DNA from: Christensenella sp. UBA4626
GTDB taxonomy: Bacteria > Bacillota > Clostridia > Christensenellales > UBA1242
Direction of reading: 5' to 3'
Length of the DNA: 12,097 nucleotides
Assembly (NCBI GenBank): GCA_002406115.1
Contig: DHNC01000011.1
Span: 1 to 12,097 of the forward strand
A model generated the notes under the pieces. It had not been told where the DNA came from, did no database searches, and was given only the letters and a program-made list of their open reading frames with translations. Below, piece by piece: positions 1-6,331 of the stretch; position 1 is the first letter of the stretch; each line of letters starts with the position of its first letter. A program made the position numbers and the translations under genes.

Positions 1-55
1 TTTTAAATAAACCAATTTGTTTTGCTCTCGCTTATAAAATTGTTTTTATGCGTAC

Positions 56-82
56 AAAAAAAATAGGGATTATACCCTATTT
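56..82 (-). terminator. Intrinsic terminator of the DUF362 gene, overlapping its stop codon
   Basis: Arms at 61-68 (AAATAGGG) and 75-82 (CCCTATTT) are perfectly complementary with a 6-nt loop. Read on the minus strand, the stem is followed by a run of eight U, partly inside the stem. The stop codon TAG (77-79) lies in the 5' arm, so translation ends inside the hairpin and no separate 3' untranslated region is needed. Confidence 0.85.
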
Positions 83-1246
83 ATCTTTGTTATATTTTGT
101 GATGTTAAAATTTACCATTTTGTAACCCAAAGGTGATTTTAAATCCACCACTTTGTACGGGCAAGCGGCGTAACATTTGTTGCAGAAAATGCACTTTTTG
201 TAATCAATTTGAGCGTACAGTTCGCCGTTTTTGTCATACTTCATAAGTATTGCGTTTGCAGGGCAAATTTTTGCACATCTGCCGCACCCTTTGCACTTGT
301 CTGGGTCGATAATCACCCTTTGTTGATACTTATTGAAATAACGTTTTTGAGCGGTCAAATTTTTATGTATGTTGGAATAAATTGTTTGCTCGCCAAAATC
401 AAAATCTTGAAGTTCAAGTTCTTTTATATCGCCAGAAACCAATTCAAAAGGTTTTTCAAAGTTAACTAGCCCACGTTTTGCGGCGGTTTTGATGATAGCA
501 TCTTCATATTCTTTGCCAACGATTTTGCAAATAACAGCATCCAAACTGAACATATTTTCAGCAACTGCCAAGCAAGACAACATCCTTTGGCTTGCGTTTG
601 CTTCCAATGCCACAACCCCGTCAAATATGTTCAAAATGATTTTATCTTTCAACCTATCAATCAAGTCAATATTAAAATTGTAAAAATCCTCAACGGTTGT
701 AAGCCTATTCAAAACCTGATTTTGCACGTCGCCCGGAATTAAGCCAAAAATGCCAGCAGAAACGCCAAGCAAACCGAGATTGTCGTCAACACGAAGTTTT
801 CCAACATTGACAATCACATCCGCTTCCAGTGCCTGTTGCAAAATTATTGCCGATTTTGTTTTTACGCCATTTGGAATGTCAAGTTTAGCAACGGATAAAT
901 CGTGATTGAGTTGGCATTTTGTTGAATTTGCAACATCCAACATCCCAGTTTCAAAATAGATTTTATCCAAAGCATTTAAAGTGTATTGCTTTTGAGGTGC
1001 ATCAGCCACCACGCATTTGGCGCCCAAATCTGACAAGATATTAACCAAGGCTTGAACCACTGCCGGATGAGTTGTAAGCGCTGCATCTGGACAAACTGGC
1101 AATCCGGCGTTGATTTTTATCAAAACTTTTGCGTTGTTTTTGAACAATTTGTTTGTTTCACACGCTGCAAATAATTCGTTCAAAGTTTTTTGAACATGGT
1201 TCACATTATAATTGTCGATATGTTTTATAGCAACCTGATTATTCAT
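77..1246 (-). CDS. DUF362 domain protein with C-terminal 2x[4Fe-4S] ferredoxin module
   Basis: Protein of 389 aa. Residues ~1-290 look like the DUF362 fold: an early VLIKINAGLP segment (41-50), a THPAVVQALVN helix (59-69), and GVSAGIFGLIPG (161-172) in the usual place for a conserved glycine-rich loop. Residues 310-365 hold two complete 4Fe-4S motifs, CxxCxxCxxxCP at C318/C321/C324/C328 and at C352/C355/C358/C362, as in bacterial two-cluster ferredoxins. The family is often annotated as iron-sulfur or electron-transfer protein; the substrate is not known to me and no function is asserted. No signal peptide or membrane segment is seen, so it is probably cytoplasmic. The start is the first ATG, only 6 nt after a good -10 box, with no Shine-Dalgarno, so the mRNA is probably leaderless. 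It is a single-gene unit, divergent from the small gene at 1339. Confidence 0.88.
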   Translation of the reverse strand: MNNQVAIKHIDNYNVNHVQKTLNELFAACETNKLFKNNAKVLIKINAGLPVCPDAALTTHPAVVQALVNILSDLGAKCVVADAPQKQYTLNALDKIYFETGMLDVANSTKCQLNHDLSVAKLDIPNGVKTKSAIILQQALEADVIVNVGKLRVDDNLGLLGVSAGIFGLIPGDVQNQVLNRLTTVEDFYNFNIDLIDRLKDKIILNIFDGVVALEANASQRMLSCLAVAENMFSLDAVICKIVGKEYEDAIIKTAAKRGLVNFEKPFELVSGDIKELELQDFDFGEQTIYSNIHKNLTAQKRYFNKYQQRVIIDPDKCKGCGRCAKICPANAILMKYDKNGELYAQIDYKKCIFCNKCYAACPYKVVDLKSPLGYKMVNFNITKYNKDK

Positions 1247-1252
1247 ACAAAA

Positions 1253-1281
1253 ATATTACATCTTTTTTATCTTAAAGTCAA
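1253..1281 (-). promoter_or_regulatory. Sigma-A type promoter for the DUF362 gene (leaderless)
   Basis: On the minus strand, -35 TTGACT (1276-1281) and -10 TAATAT (1253-1258) are separated by 17 bp. Six nucleotides separate the -10 box from the ATG, which places the expected transcription start on or next to the first base of the start codon. Confidence 0.75.
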
Positions 1282-1321
1282 ACCAATATTACCCCTCAAT
1301 TTCTTGCTTTTTTGCCGCAAA

Positions 1322-1327
1322 TATAAT
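1322..1327 (+). promoter_or_regulatory. Putative -10 box for the 84-aa protein gene
   Basis: TATAAT lies 11 nt upstream of the ATG at 1339. No convincing -35 is seen at the right distance (ATTTCT at 1299-1304 is weak), so this rests on the -10 alone. If used, the 5' leader would be only about 4-5 nt and carries no Shine-Dalgarno. Confidence 0.4.
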
Positions 1328-1338
1328 AAAATAGCCAT

Positions 1339-1593
1339 ATGATAAAAATTTGGGGAAAGTTGCTTAGCAACGATAAGGTTATAAAATCTAAAACTATTGA
1401 AGTGGATGCAGAAAACACAAGTTTTTTTGATATGCTTAAAGACCTTTGTTTTAGTTTAAACATCCCCACCCCTGTTTTGCTTGATAAACATGTTTATGAT
1501 TTCAATTTGTTCAATATGTGCACTTTTAAGCCGGATGATTTTGTTGAGCAAGTTGTATTTGATAAGTTTGTCCTTCAATATATTGCAAAGTAA
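1339..1593 (+). CDS. Small conserved-looking protein of unknown function (84 aa)
   Basis: Protein of 84 aa, beginning MIKIWGKLL and ending in a run of beta/alpha alternation. It has a charged N-terminal strand pair (1-24), a helix-like stretch DMLKDLCFSLNIPTPVLL (31-48), and a C-terminal FKPDDFVEQVVFDKFVLQYI section. From memory it resembles short hypothetical proteins of clostridia that start with a similar IWGK motif; this is recognition by eye and no function is known to me. It has no signal peptide or membrane helix. The frame is open for its whole length without overlap with a better gene, and a TATAAT box sits just upstream, but there is no RBS. It lies alone between the divergent DUF362 gene and greA, which has its own promoter. 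Confidence 0.7.
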   Translation: MIKIWGKLLSNDKVIKSKTIEVDAENTSFFDMLKDLCFSLNIPTPVLLDKHVYDFNLFNMCTFKPDDFVEQVVFDKFVLQYIAK

Positions 1594-1611
1594 TTTAAAA
1601 AAATTCAAAAT

Positions 1612-1671
1612 TTGCATATTAAATTTAAACAATTGCATATATTAAAAAAGACAAAATAAAACTTAAAAAAA
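1612..1671 (+). promoter_or_regulatory. Direct repeat TTGCATAT and phased A-tracts upstream of the greA promoter
   Basis: TTGCATAT occurs at 1612-1619 and again at 1633-1640, 21 bp apart (two helical turns). It is followed by A-tracts at 1644-1649, 1653-1661 and 1665-1671, which end just before the greA -35 box. The A-tracts could act as an UP element or bend DNA; the repeat could be a regulator site. AT-rich sequence makes chance occurrence likely enough that the role is only a suggestion. Confidence 0.3.
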
Positions 1672-1672
1672 C

Positions 1673-1702
1673 TTGACAAAGCAATTTTTAAAGTGATATA
1701 AT
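1673..1702 (+). promoter_or_regulatory. Strong extended -10 promoter of greA
   Basis: Consensus -35 TTGACA (1673-1678), an 18-bp spacer, and a perfect TATAAT (1697-1702) preceded by TGA, giving an extended -10. Expected transcription start is about 1709, leaving a leader of about 94 nt before greA. Confidence 0.88.
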
Positions 1703-1709
1703 CGTCTAG

Positions 1710-1732
1710 TTGTAATGAGAGGATCATTACAA
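1710..1732 (+). promoter_or_regulatory. Perfect 9-bp dyad at the greA transcription start
   Basis: TTGTAATGA (1710-1718) and TCATTACAA (1724-1732) are exact inverted copies around the 5-nt centre GAGGA. The dyad begins almost exactly at the predicted first transcribed base, so it could be a repressor operator just downstream of the promoter, or a 5'-terminal RNA hairpin that stabilises the mRNA. The sequence cannot tell these apart. Confidence 0.6.
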
Positions 1733-1738
1733 TTTATG

Positions 1739-1789
1739 TTTTTTAGATAGGTTTTAAATTTTCCGCATCTAAAAATACTAATTTTTTTT
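1739..1789 (+). promoter_or_regulatory. Second leader hairpin with U-tract in the greA 5' region
   Basis: Arms TTTTTAGAT (1740-1748) and ATCTAAAAA (1767-1775) pair perfectly; inside them GG (1750-1751) can pair with CC (1763-1764). A run of eight T follows at 1782-1789. The layout resembles a weak attenuator, but the stem is almost all A-U and 6 nt separate it from the U-run, so efficient termination is doubtful. A 4-codon frame (ATG 1736, stop TAG 1748-1750) overlaps the first arm. Confidence 0.4.
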
Positions 1790-1802
1790 ATAGGAGAAGC
1801 AT

Positions 1803-2279
1803 ATGGATGAAAAAGTTTTTATGACAGCAGAAGGGCTTAAAAAGACCCAGGAAAGATTGGAATATTTGAAGACAACAAGGCGCCAAGAAGTTGCAAAAAA
1901 ACTTGCTGAAGCACGCAGTTATGGCGATCTTAGCGAAAACAGTGAATATGACATCGCTCGTGAAGATCAAATCAACGTTGAAGCAGAAATTTTTGACTTG
2001 GAAACAAAATTGAAATCTGCCGTTGTTATCGACCCTAAAAAGGTTAATACAAGCAAGGTTGGCGTTGGCTGCACTGTTACTGCCACAAATTTAAAAACAA
2101 ATCAAGTTGTTGAATACAAAATTGTTGGCGACACTGACAGCGATCCATTTAAAGGCATCATAAGCAACGTATCCCCTATCGGTGCTGGGCTTATGAATAA
2201 AAAAGTTGGCGATATTGCCCAAATCAAAACCCCAGGCGGTTTGATTTCTTACAAAATCACCAAAATCAAATTGTCTTAA
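1803..2279 (+). CDS. greA: Transcription elongation factor GreA
   Basis: Protein of 158 aa, the usual GreA length. The N-terminal ~75 residues form the antiparallel coiled coil (start MTAEGLKKTQERLEYLK), whose tip carries GDLSENSEYD (41-50); D42 and E45 match the acidic pair that positions Mg2+ in the RNA polymerase active site. The C-terminal half (from ~80) is the FKBP-like domain, with SDPFKGIISNVSPIGAGLMNK leading to the family's GD(I/V)xxxxTPGG end. GreA enters the secondary channel of RNA polymerase and stimulates cleavage of backtracked RNA. The start is fixed by AGGAG at 1792-1796, 6 nt before ATG. It is transcribed alone from its own strong promoter and ends at the terminator at 2374-2405. 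Confidence 0.97.
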   Translation: MDEKVFMTAEGLKKTQERLEYLKTTRRQEVAKKLAEARSYGDLSENSEYDIAREDQINVEAEIFDLETKLKSAVVIDPKKVNTSKVGVGCTVTATNLKTNQVVEYKIVGDTDSDPFKGIISNVSPIGAGLMNKKVGDIAQIKTPGGLISYKITKIKLS

Positions 2280-2344
2280 TATCAAAAGAATTGTCTTAAT
2301 ACAAAAGAATTGTCTTAATACAAAAGAATTGTCTTAATACAAAA
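2271..2344 (+). repeat. Tandem repeat, 4 copies of a 19-20 bp unit starting at the greA stop codon
   Basis: Units begin at 2271, 2291, 2310 and 2329 with the identical core TTGTCTTAAT. Each is followed by ACAAAAGAA, except that the first has one extra T and the last stops after ACAAAA. The first copy contains the last two codons and stop of greA (TTG TCT TAA). The array therefore looks like local amplification of the gene's 3' end, probably by replication slippage. Confidence 0.9.
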
Positions 2345-2373
2345 TCAACTTGTGTGTACCCTCGCATATGTTG

Positions 2374-2405
2374 AAAAAATGTCATCTCATCGGATGACAT
2401 TTTTT
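2374..2405. terminator. Bidirectional intrinsic terminator between greA and the convergent membrane protein gene
   Basis: Perfect 13-bp stem: AAAAAATGTCATC (2374-2386) with GATGACATTTTTT (2393-2405), loop of 6 nt. It has A-runs on one side and T-runs on the other, so it can end transcripts from both strands. It lies 95 bp after the greA stop and 46 bp after the stop of the minus-strand gene. Confidence 0.9.
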
Positions 2406-2450
2406 ATGCTTTTATTTTTTTGTTTGCATCAAATTTGTGTACTTTTTGGG

Positions 2451-2964
2451 CTAAACATTGCTTGGTTCTTGCTCTACAATAATCTCCTCTTGCTTTTTGT
2501 CTTTCAAACACAACGCAACAATCATAAATGCTGTTGTGACGATGTTTGCAGAAATCAAACTAAGCACAAGCAACGCAATTATCAAACCTTTTTTGCAATG
2601 TTGCTTGTTTGTCTTTACCAGCACAAGGATTGACAATACAAGTTCCGCAATTGCACTGATGATGCAATAGACGCCGATTGTCATCATAGTTGATTTTGTA
2701 AGGCTTATCATCAAATCCATTTGAGATGATGTAATTGTAACTGCCTCGCCATCAACTACCAAATCGTAAGTTAATGAACCGTCGGGATTTTCAGTTATTT
2801 GATACTCCCCTTCCTTACATTCAAAGACCTCTTCAATATAAAATTTTGGTGTAACGATTTTTTGTTCGGCGATAAAAACAATGCCAAACAGTGCAACTAA
2901 TACGGCGCTAATGATGCCAAGGATTGCACCAGCCTTTAAAAATCCTGATTTTGTTTTTGGACAT
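2451..2964 (-). pseudogene. Small multi-pass membrane protein gene, frameshifted near its start
   Basis: The ATG at 2962-2964 has an AGGAGG RBS 4 nt upstream and a promoter, but its frame stops after 18 codons. The neighbouring frame continues open from just there to TAG at 2451-2453. Removing one base from a homopolymer at 2938-2958 joins them into a 170-aa protein starting MSKNKSGFLKAGAILGIISA. It would have a membrane helix at ~8-32, an outside segment of ~60 residues, two further helices (~95-117 and ~123-150) and a short acidic tail (EEIIVEQE). Without the repair the body has no ATG and no RBS; its first usable codon is a TTG at 2762, which drops the first helix. I do not recognise the family. 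The cause may be a sequencing error, a real mutation, phase variation or frameshifting. It is convergent with greA. Confidence 0.75.
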
Positions 2965-2983
2965 ATTCCCTCCTATTTAGATT

Positions 2984-3013
2984 ATGATAGCACCAAGCAA
3001 AAAATGCTGTCAA
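2984..3013 (-). promoter_or_regulatory. Promoter of the membrane protein gene
   Basis: On the minus strand: consensus -35 TTGACA (3008-3013), 18-bp spacer, -10 TATCAT (2984-2989) preceded by TGC (extended -10). It lies about 20 bp upstream of the RBS and ATG at 2964, which supports 2964 as the intended start. Confidence 0.7.
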
Positions 3014-3049
3014 CTAATTGTATGAAACAAAAGCAAACTTATATGATTT

Positions 3050-3090
3050 AACACAAAAAATTTGTGTTTTTTTGTTTGTTATGATATAAT
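3050..3090 (+). promoter_or_regulatory. Promoter of the holB-ricT-trmN6-rsmI operon, with an inverted repeat over the -35
   Basis: Perfect -10 TATAAT (3085-3090) preceded by TGA (extended), 17-bp spacer, and -35 TTGTGT (3062-3067). The inverted repeat AACACAAA (3050-3057) / TTTGTGTT (3061-3068), 3 nt apart, covers the -35 and could be an operator. The -10 ends 7 nt before the ATG at 3098, so the transcript is probably leaderless. Confidence 0.7.
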
Positions 3091-3097
3091 TATTATC

Positions 3098-4018
3098 ATG
3101 TTGGAGTGTGTGAAAAACACAAATGCCTATTCGTCAATGAACTTGCATGAAAATTTAAGTCATGCATATCTTTTTTACTCTAACGACAAGGAATTTAACA
3201 ATCAAGTTGCACTTACTTTTGCCCGCTCAATTTTATGTGACAAGCACAATTCTTGCGGCGTATGCAACGCTTGCTTACAATTTAAAAACCACTCACATCC
3301 TGACTTTTTTATGCTGGATGACAAAAGCATTAAAGTGGAAGATGTTTCAAGAATGTTGGACAAGATGTCCACCCTGCCAGTAAGTGGGAAGTACAAAGTT
3401 TTTGTGATTTTAAATGCCGAAAATGTCAACGAGCGAGCGCAAAACAAAATGCTTAAATCGTTGGAAGAGCCGAATAAGAGCAATATTTTTATCATGACAA
3501 CCACAAAAATGGACAAAGTTTTGCCAACAATTTTGAGCCGATTGAACAAAATCAGAGTGCCAAATTTGAGCAATCAAGATAAATCTTTGATTATTGATGA
3601 ATATAAGCAAAGGAATGTTGATTTAAATCAATTTAAAAACTTTGATACATTGTCGGAAATGCTGACATTCATCCAAGGCAAAACACTTGACACAATGCAT
3701 TCAATAACAAAAATTTTTGACAATTTGAACTCTTCGGCGGATATTCCGCTGGTTGTAAACTCGATAGGCGACATCGACAAGGACATTTTCTTCCCTCTCA
3801 TGCAAGAAATGTTTGTTTGTGCCTTGAAAGGAGGCAACAAATTTGACAAAAAAGACATTGCATCAATTGCTTTGAGGTTTAAACCAAATGTTTTGGTTAA
3901 ATGCTTACCGCTCATTGACGACGCTTACAGAAAACTTAAATCGAATGTTAATTTTTATTACACTTTGGACAACCTTTTATTCAATATTTTAAAGGAGAAA
4001 TATTATGCTGCTAACTGA
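3098..4018 (+). CDS. holB: DNA polymerase III delta' subunit (clamp loader)
   Basis: Protein of 306 aa. It starts in the RecA-like ATPase fold with LSHAYLFYS (20-28), where the nucleotide-binding P-loop is lost (no GxxxxGK), as in delta'. The zinc module is present with C47, C53, C56 and C59, then HSHPDFF. The sensor/Walker B region reads VFVILNAENVN and is followed by AQNKMLKSLEEP and the TTTKMDKVLPTILSRL stretch carrying the SR(C) arginine-finger motif. Delta' is part of the clamp loader that places the beta sliding clamp on DNA. An upstream TTG (3062) in frame would lie before the promoter's -10 box, so ATG 3098 is preferred; an ATG at 3137 is the alternative. No RBS is seen. It is first of four genes and overlaps ricT by 14 nt. 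Confidence 0.92.
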   Translation: MLECVKNTNAYSSMNLHENLSHAYLFYSNDKEFNNQVALTFARSILCDKHNSCGVCNACLQFKNHSHPDFFMLDDKSIKVEDVSRMLDKMSTLPVSGKYKVFVILNAENVNERAQNKMLKSLEEPNKSNIFIMTTTKMDKVLPTILSRLNKIRVPNLSNQDKSLIIDEYKQRNVDLNQFKNFDTLSEMLTFIQGKTLDTMHSITKIFDNLNSSADIPLVVNSIGDIDKDIFFPLMQEMFVCALKGGNKFDKKDIASIALRFKPNVLVKCLPLIDDAYRKLKSNVNFYYTLDNLLFNILKEKYYAAN

Positions 4019-4808
4019 AATTCAATTATTTAACAACCTAACAAACGTTTATATCAATTGCCTTAACGAAATCAAACCAAGGCAGCAAGTTGTTGTGTCA
4101 ATCTCTGGTGTTTTGGAACTTGGCATTGCAAAGCGTGAGGTTGAAGCGGAAAATGCGACCGCTGAATTTGTTAGATTTGCAAACAAAGAAGACATACTTG
4201 CAAAGTGCGAAAATTGCAAATTGGCACGCAAAGCAATGACAGAGATAAAACAATTGGCGGAAAAACTTAAACTTAACATGAAAATCAGCCATGTTACATA
4301 CAGTTTGGACAGGTCAAAACTTACTGTTTGCTACACCGCTAACGACAGAGTAGATTTTAGAGAGATGCTTAAAGTTTTGACAAATTCGTACAAAACAAAG
4401 ATTGAAATGAAGCAAGTTGGCAATCGAGATGAAAGCAAAATCGTTGGTGCCCTTGGCATTTGCGGACGAGAAACCTGCTGCAAGGCATATTTGCATGATT
4501 TTGATAAAGTTTCCATAAAAATGGCAAAAAATCAAGGCATTGCTCTCAATCCAAACAGGATTAACGGGATGTGTGGCAGATTGTTGTGCTGCTTAAAATA
4601 TGAAGACGAATTTTACGAAGAAATGCAAAAGAAAATGCCAAAAGTCGGCTTTAAAGTGACCACCCCAGACGGTATGGGCGTTGTAAGCGGCGTTGATATG
4701 CTTAAAGAAACAGTCACTGTTTCGTTCAAGAAAGATGAGGAAACAACTGAAAGCAAGACTTATGCGCTTGAAGATATAAAATTTAACGCAAAAGATAAAA
4801 ACAAATAA
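4005..4808 (+). CDS. ricT: RicT / YaaT, PSP1 domain regulatory iron-sulfur protein
   Basis: Protein of 267 aa with the PSP1 C-terminal domain. Key marks are two cysteine-rich blocks, GICGRETCC (151-159) and GMCGRLLCC (188-196), followed by LKYEDEFYEEMQKKMPKVG, typical of YaaT. Further cysteines are at 68, 71 and 109. In Bacillus subtilis RicT works with RicA and RicF as an Fe-S complex that promotes RNase Y-dependent mRNA maturation and affects sporulation, competence and biofilm; this role is family knowledge. No RicA or RicF gene is in the window. Start at 4005 is fixed by AGGAG (3993-3997) with 7-nt spacing, inside the end of holB, which implies translational coupling. The position right after holB is the conserved one in Bacillota. 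Confidence 0.93.
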   Translation: MLLTEIQLFNNLTNVYINCLNEIKPRQQVVVSISGVLELGIAKREVEAENATAEFVRFANKEDILAKCENCKLARKAMTEIKQLAEKLKLNMKISHVTYSLDRSKLTVCYTANDRVDFREMLKVLTNSYKTKIEMKQVGNRDESKIVGALGICGRETCCKAYLHDFDKVSIKMAKNQGIALNPNRINGMCGRLLCCLKYEDEFYEEMQKKMPKVGFKVTTPDGMGVVSGVDMLKETVTVSFKKDEETTESKTYALEDIKFNAKDKNK

Positions 4809-4809
4809 T

Positions 4810-5481
4810 ATGAAGATTGAAAACTTAAAACTGGAACACTTTGAAAACGGCATATCAATAATTCAAAGTGACAATTACTACAAATTTACGCAAGATGCAA
4901 TTTTGCTTGCAAATTTTTGCAATATAAAGCACAGTGACAATGTTTTGGAGCTTTGTGCAGGCAGCGGCGTCATCAGTTTTTATGCTTACTCTTTGTGCCC
5001 TTTTAACAAGTTGTATTTCAATGAAATTCAGCCTGAAATGTGTGAAATTATCAAAGAAAATATTGATTTTAATAACTTCAAACGCAAGAGCAAAATTTTT
5101 AATTGCAACTTGAAGGATTTAAAGTTGAGTGATTTTCCAAAAAATTTGGATGTTATCCTTTGCAATCCTCCCTATCAAAAATGTAACCCTAACAGCAAAA
5201 TCAACGATAGGCCTGAAATTGCCTTGGCTAGACACGAAATCGCCGCAACGCTTGAAGATATTGTGAAAAAAGCGGCAGAATTGCTTAAAGACAAAGGTCG
5301 ATTTTATATGGTTCATCTGGCTTCAAGGTCGGCAGAAATTGCTGGTTTATGCGCCAAATACAATATGCAAGTTAAGCAAATGAAATTTATTTTTACAAAT
5401 GAAAAAGAGGCTTATTTGGTTTTGATTGAGGCCGTTAAGGGTGCAAAATCTGGGGTTAGAATAACCAAAGAAAATGTTTAG
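4810..5481 (+). CDS. trmN6: tRNA1(Val) (adenine-N6)-methyltransferase-like protein (YabB/TrmN6 family)
   Basis: Protein of 223 aa, Rossmann-type class I methyltransferase. SAM-binding motif I is LELCAGSGVIS (46-56), preceded by the family's QSDNYYKFTQDAILLANF opening (19-36). The acidic loop FNEIQPEMCEI (70-80) is motif II, and the catalytic NPPY motif is at 119-122, diagnostic of N6-adenine or N5-glutamine methylation. The stretch RPEIALARHEIAATLEDIV (134-152) is typical of the TrmN6/YabB group. In Escherichia coli the relative methylates A37 of tRNA1(Val); the Bacillota members are named by homology. The ATG follows the ricT stop by 1 nt with no clear RBS, so translation is probably coupled. 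It is the third gene of the operon. Confidence 0.9.
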   Translation: MKIENLKLEHFENGISIIQSDNYYKFTQDAILLANFCNIKHSDNVLELCAGSGVISFYAYSLCPFNKLYFNEIQPEMCEIIKENIDFNNFKRKSKIFNCNLKDLKLSDFPKNLDVILCNPPYQKCNPNSKINDRPEIALARHEIAATLEDIVKKAAELLKDKGRFYMVHLASRSAEIAGLCAKYNMQVKQMKFIFTNEKEAYLVLIEAVKGAKSGVRITKENV

Positions 5482-5511
5482 TTTTTGTATAAATTCATTT
5501 AAAGGAGTTAT

Positions 5512-6312
5512 ATGTTATATTTTGTTGCAACGCCAATAGGCAATTTGGATGATATATCCTATCGAGCCGTGGAAACACTCAAAAATTGTGATGTTATAGC
5601 GTGCGAAGATACAAGACATTCAAAAATTTTGCTTGATAGATACGATATCAAGGCAAAGACAATTGCCTATCACAAGTTTAACGAACAAAATAGTGCGGAT
5701 GGCATCATTGATTTGTTAAATCAAGGCAAGAATGTTGCGGTTATAAGCGATGCCGGAATGCCAGTTATTAGTGACCCCGGCAATGTTTTGGCAAAAAAGT
5801 TGGTGGAACAAAATATAAAATTTACGGTCATCCCTGGGGCTAATGCTGGGTTGACTGCATTGATTTTATCTGGATTTGACTCAACTCACTTTGCATTTTT
5901 TGGATTTTTGAGTGAGAAAAACAAAGAATTGAAGCAACAATTGAGCAAGATTAAGGCGTTTGACGGCTCTGTTATTATATATTCTTCAAAATACAATTTG
6001 AATAAAGATTTAGGCAGTCTACACTCCGCCCTTGGGAATGTGAATGTTGCGATTGTAAGTGAAATCACAAAATTACACGAGAGCACCGAAATTGTATGTT
6101 TGCCTCACGTTGTGGAAGAGCCAAAAGGTGAATATGTTTTGATTGTGGAAAACAAAATTCCCGAACTTTCAAAGCCTGATGATGACGAAATTTTGAGCGA
6201 ACTTAAAACTTTGCTTAAAAATCAGGATAAACAACAAGCCTTTAAGACGATTAAAGAAAAATATGGACTAACAAAATCGTACGTTTACAATTTGTATGAG
6301 AAAAATAAATAA
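5512..6312 (+). CDS. rsmI: 16S rRNA (cytidine(1402)-2'-O)-methyltransferase RsmI
   Basis: Protein of 266 aa, slightly short of the usual ~280. It has the tetrapyrrole-methylase fold with the RsmI signatures in order: VATPIGNLDDISYRAVETL (5-23), CEDTRHSKILL (31-41), VISDAGMPVISDPG (77-90), IPGANAGLTALILSGF (107-122) and FGFLSEK (130-136). The C-terminal ~40 residues (from ~225) form the helical domain found at the end of RsmI. With RsmH it makes the doubly methylated C1402 in the ribosomal P site. AGGAG at 5503-5507 gives a start with 4-nt spacing. It is last in the operon; the 30-bp gap after trmN6 shows no terminator. The transcript likely ends at the hairpin at 6462-6492, about 150 bp downstream. 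Confidence 0.96.
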   Translation: MLYFVATPIGNLDDISYRAVETLKNCDVIACEDTRHSKILLDRYDIKAKTIAYHKFNEQNSADGIIDLLNQGKNVAVISDAGMPVISDPGNVLAKKLVEQNIKFTVIPGANAGLTALILSGFDSTHFAFFGFLSEKNKELKQQLSKIKAFDGSVIIYSSKYNLNKDLGSLHSALGNVNVAIVSEITKLHESTEIVCLPHVVEEPKGEYVLIVENKIPELSKPDDDEILSELKTLLKNQDKQQAFKTIKEKYGLTKSYVYNLYEKNK

Positions 6313-6331
6313 TTTTATATAACTACAAAAA

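Noticed and set aside
1719..1750. Real coding gene in the greA leader
   Set aside because: The frame has only four codons and a 12-nt gap from its SD-like sequence; it is mentioned only as a possible leader peptide.
2271..2344. CRISPR array
   Set aside because: Units are 19-20 bp head-to-tail without unique spacers, so this is a simple tandem repeat.
2352..2633. Open frame on the plus strand after greA
   Set aside because: It contains the bidirectional terminator and is antisense to the membrane protein gene.
3062..3097. Upstream TTG start for holB
   Set aside because: It lies before the -10 box of the promoter, has no RBS, and adds a hydrophobic stretch not expected in delta'.
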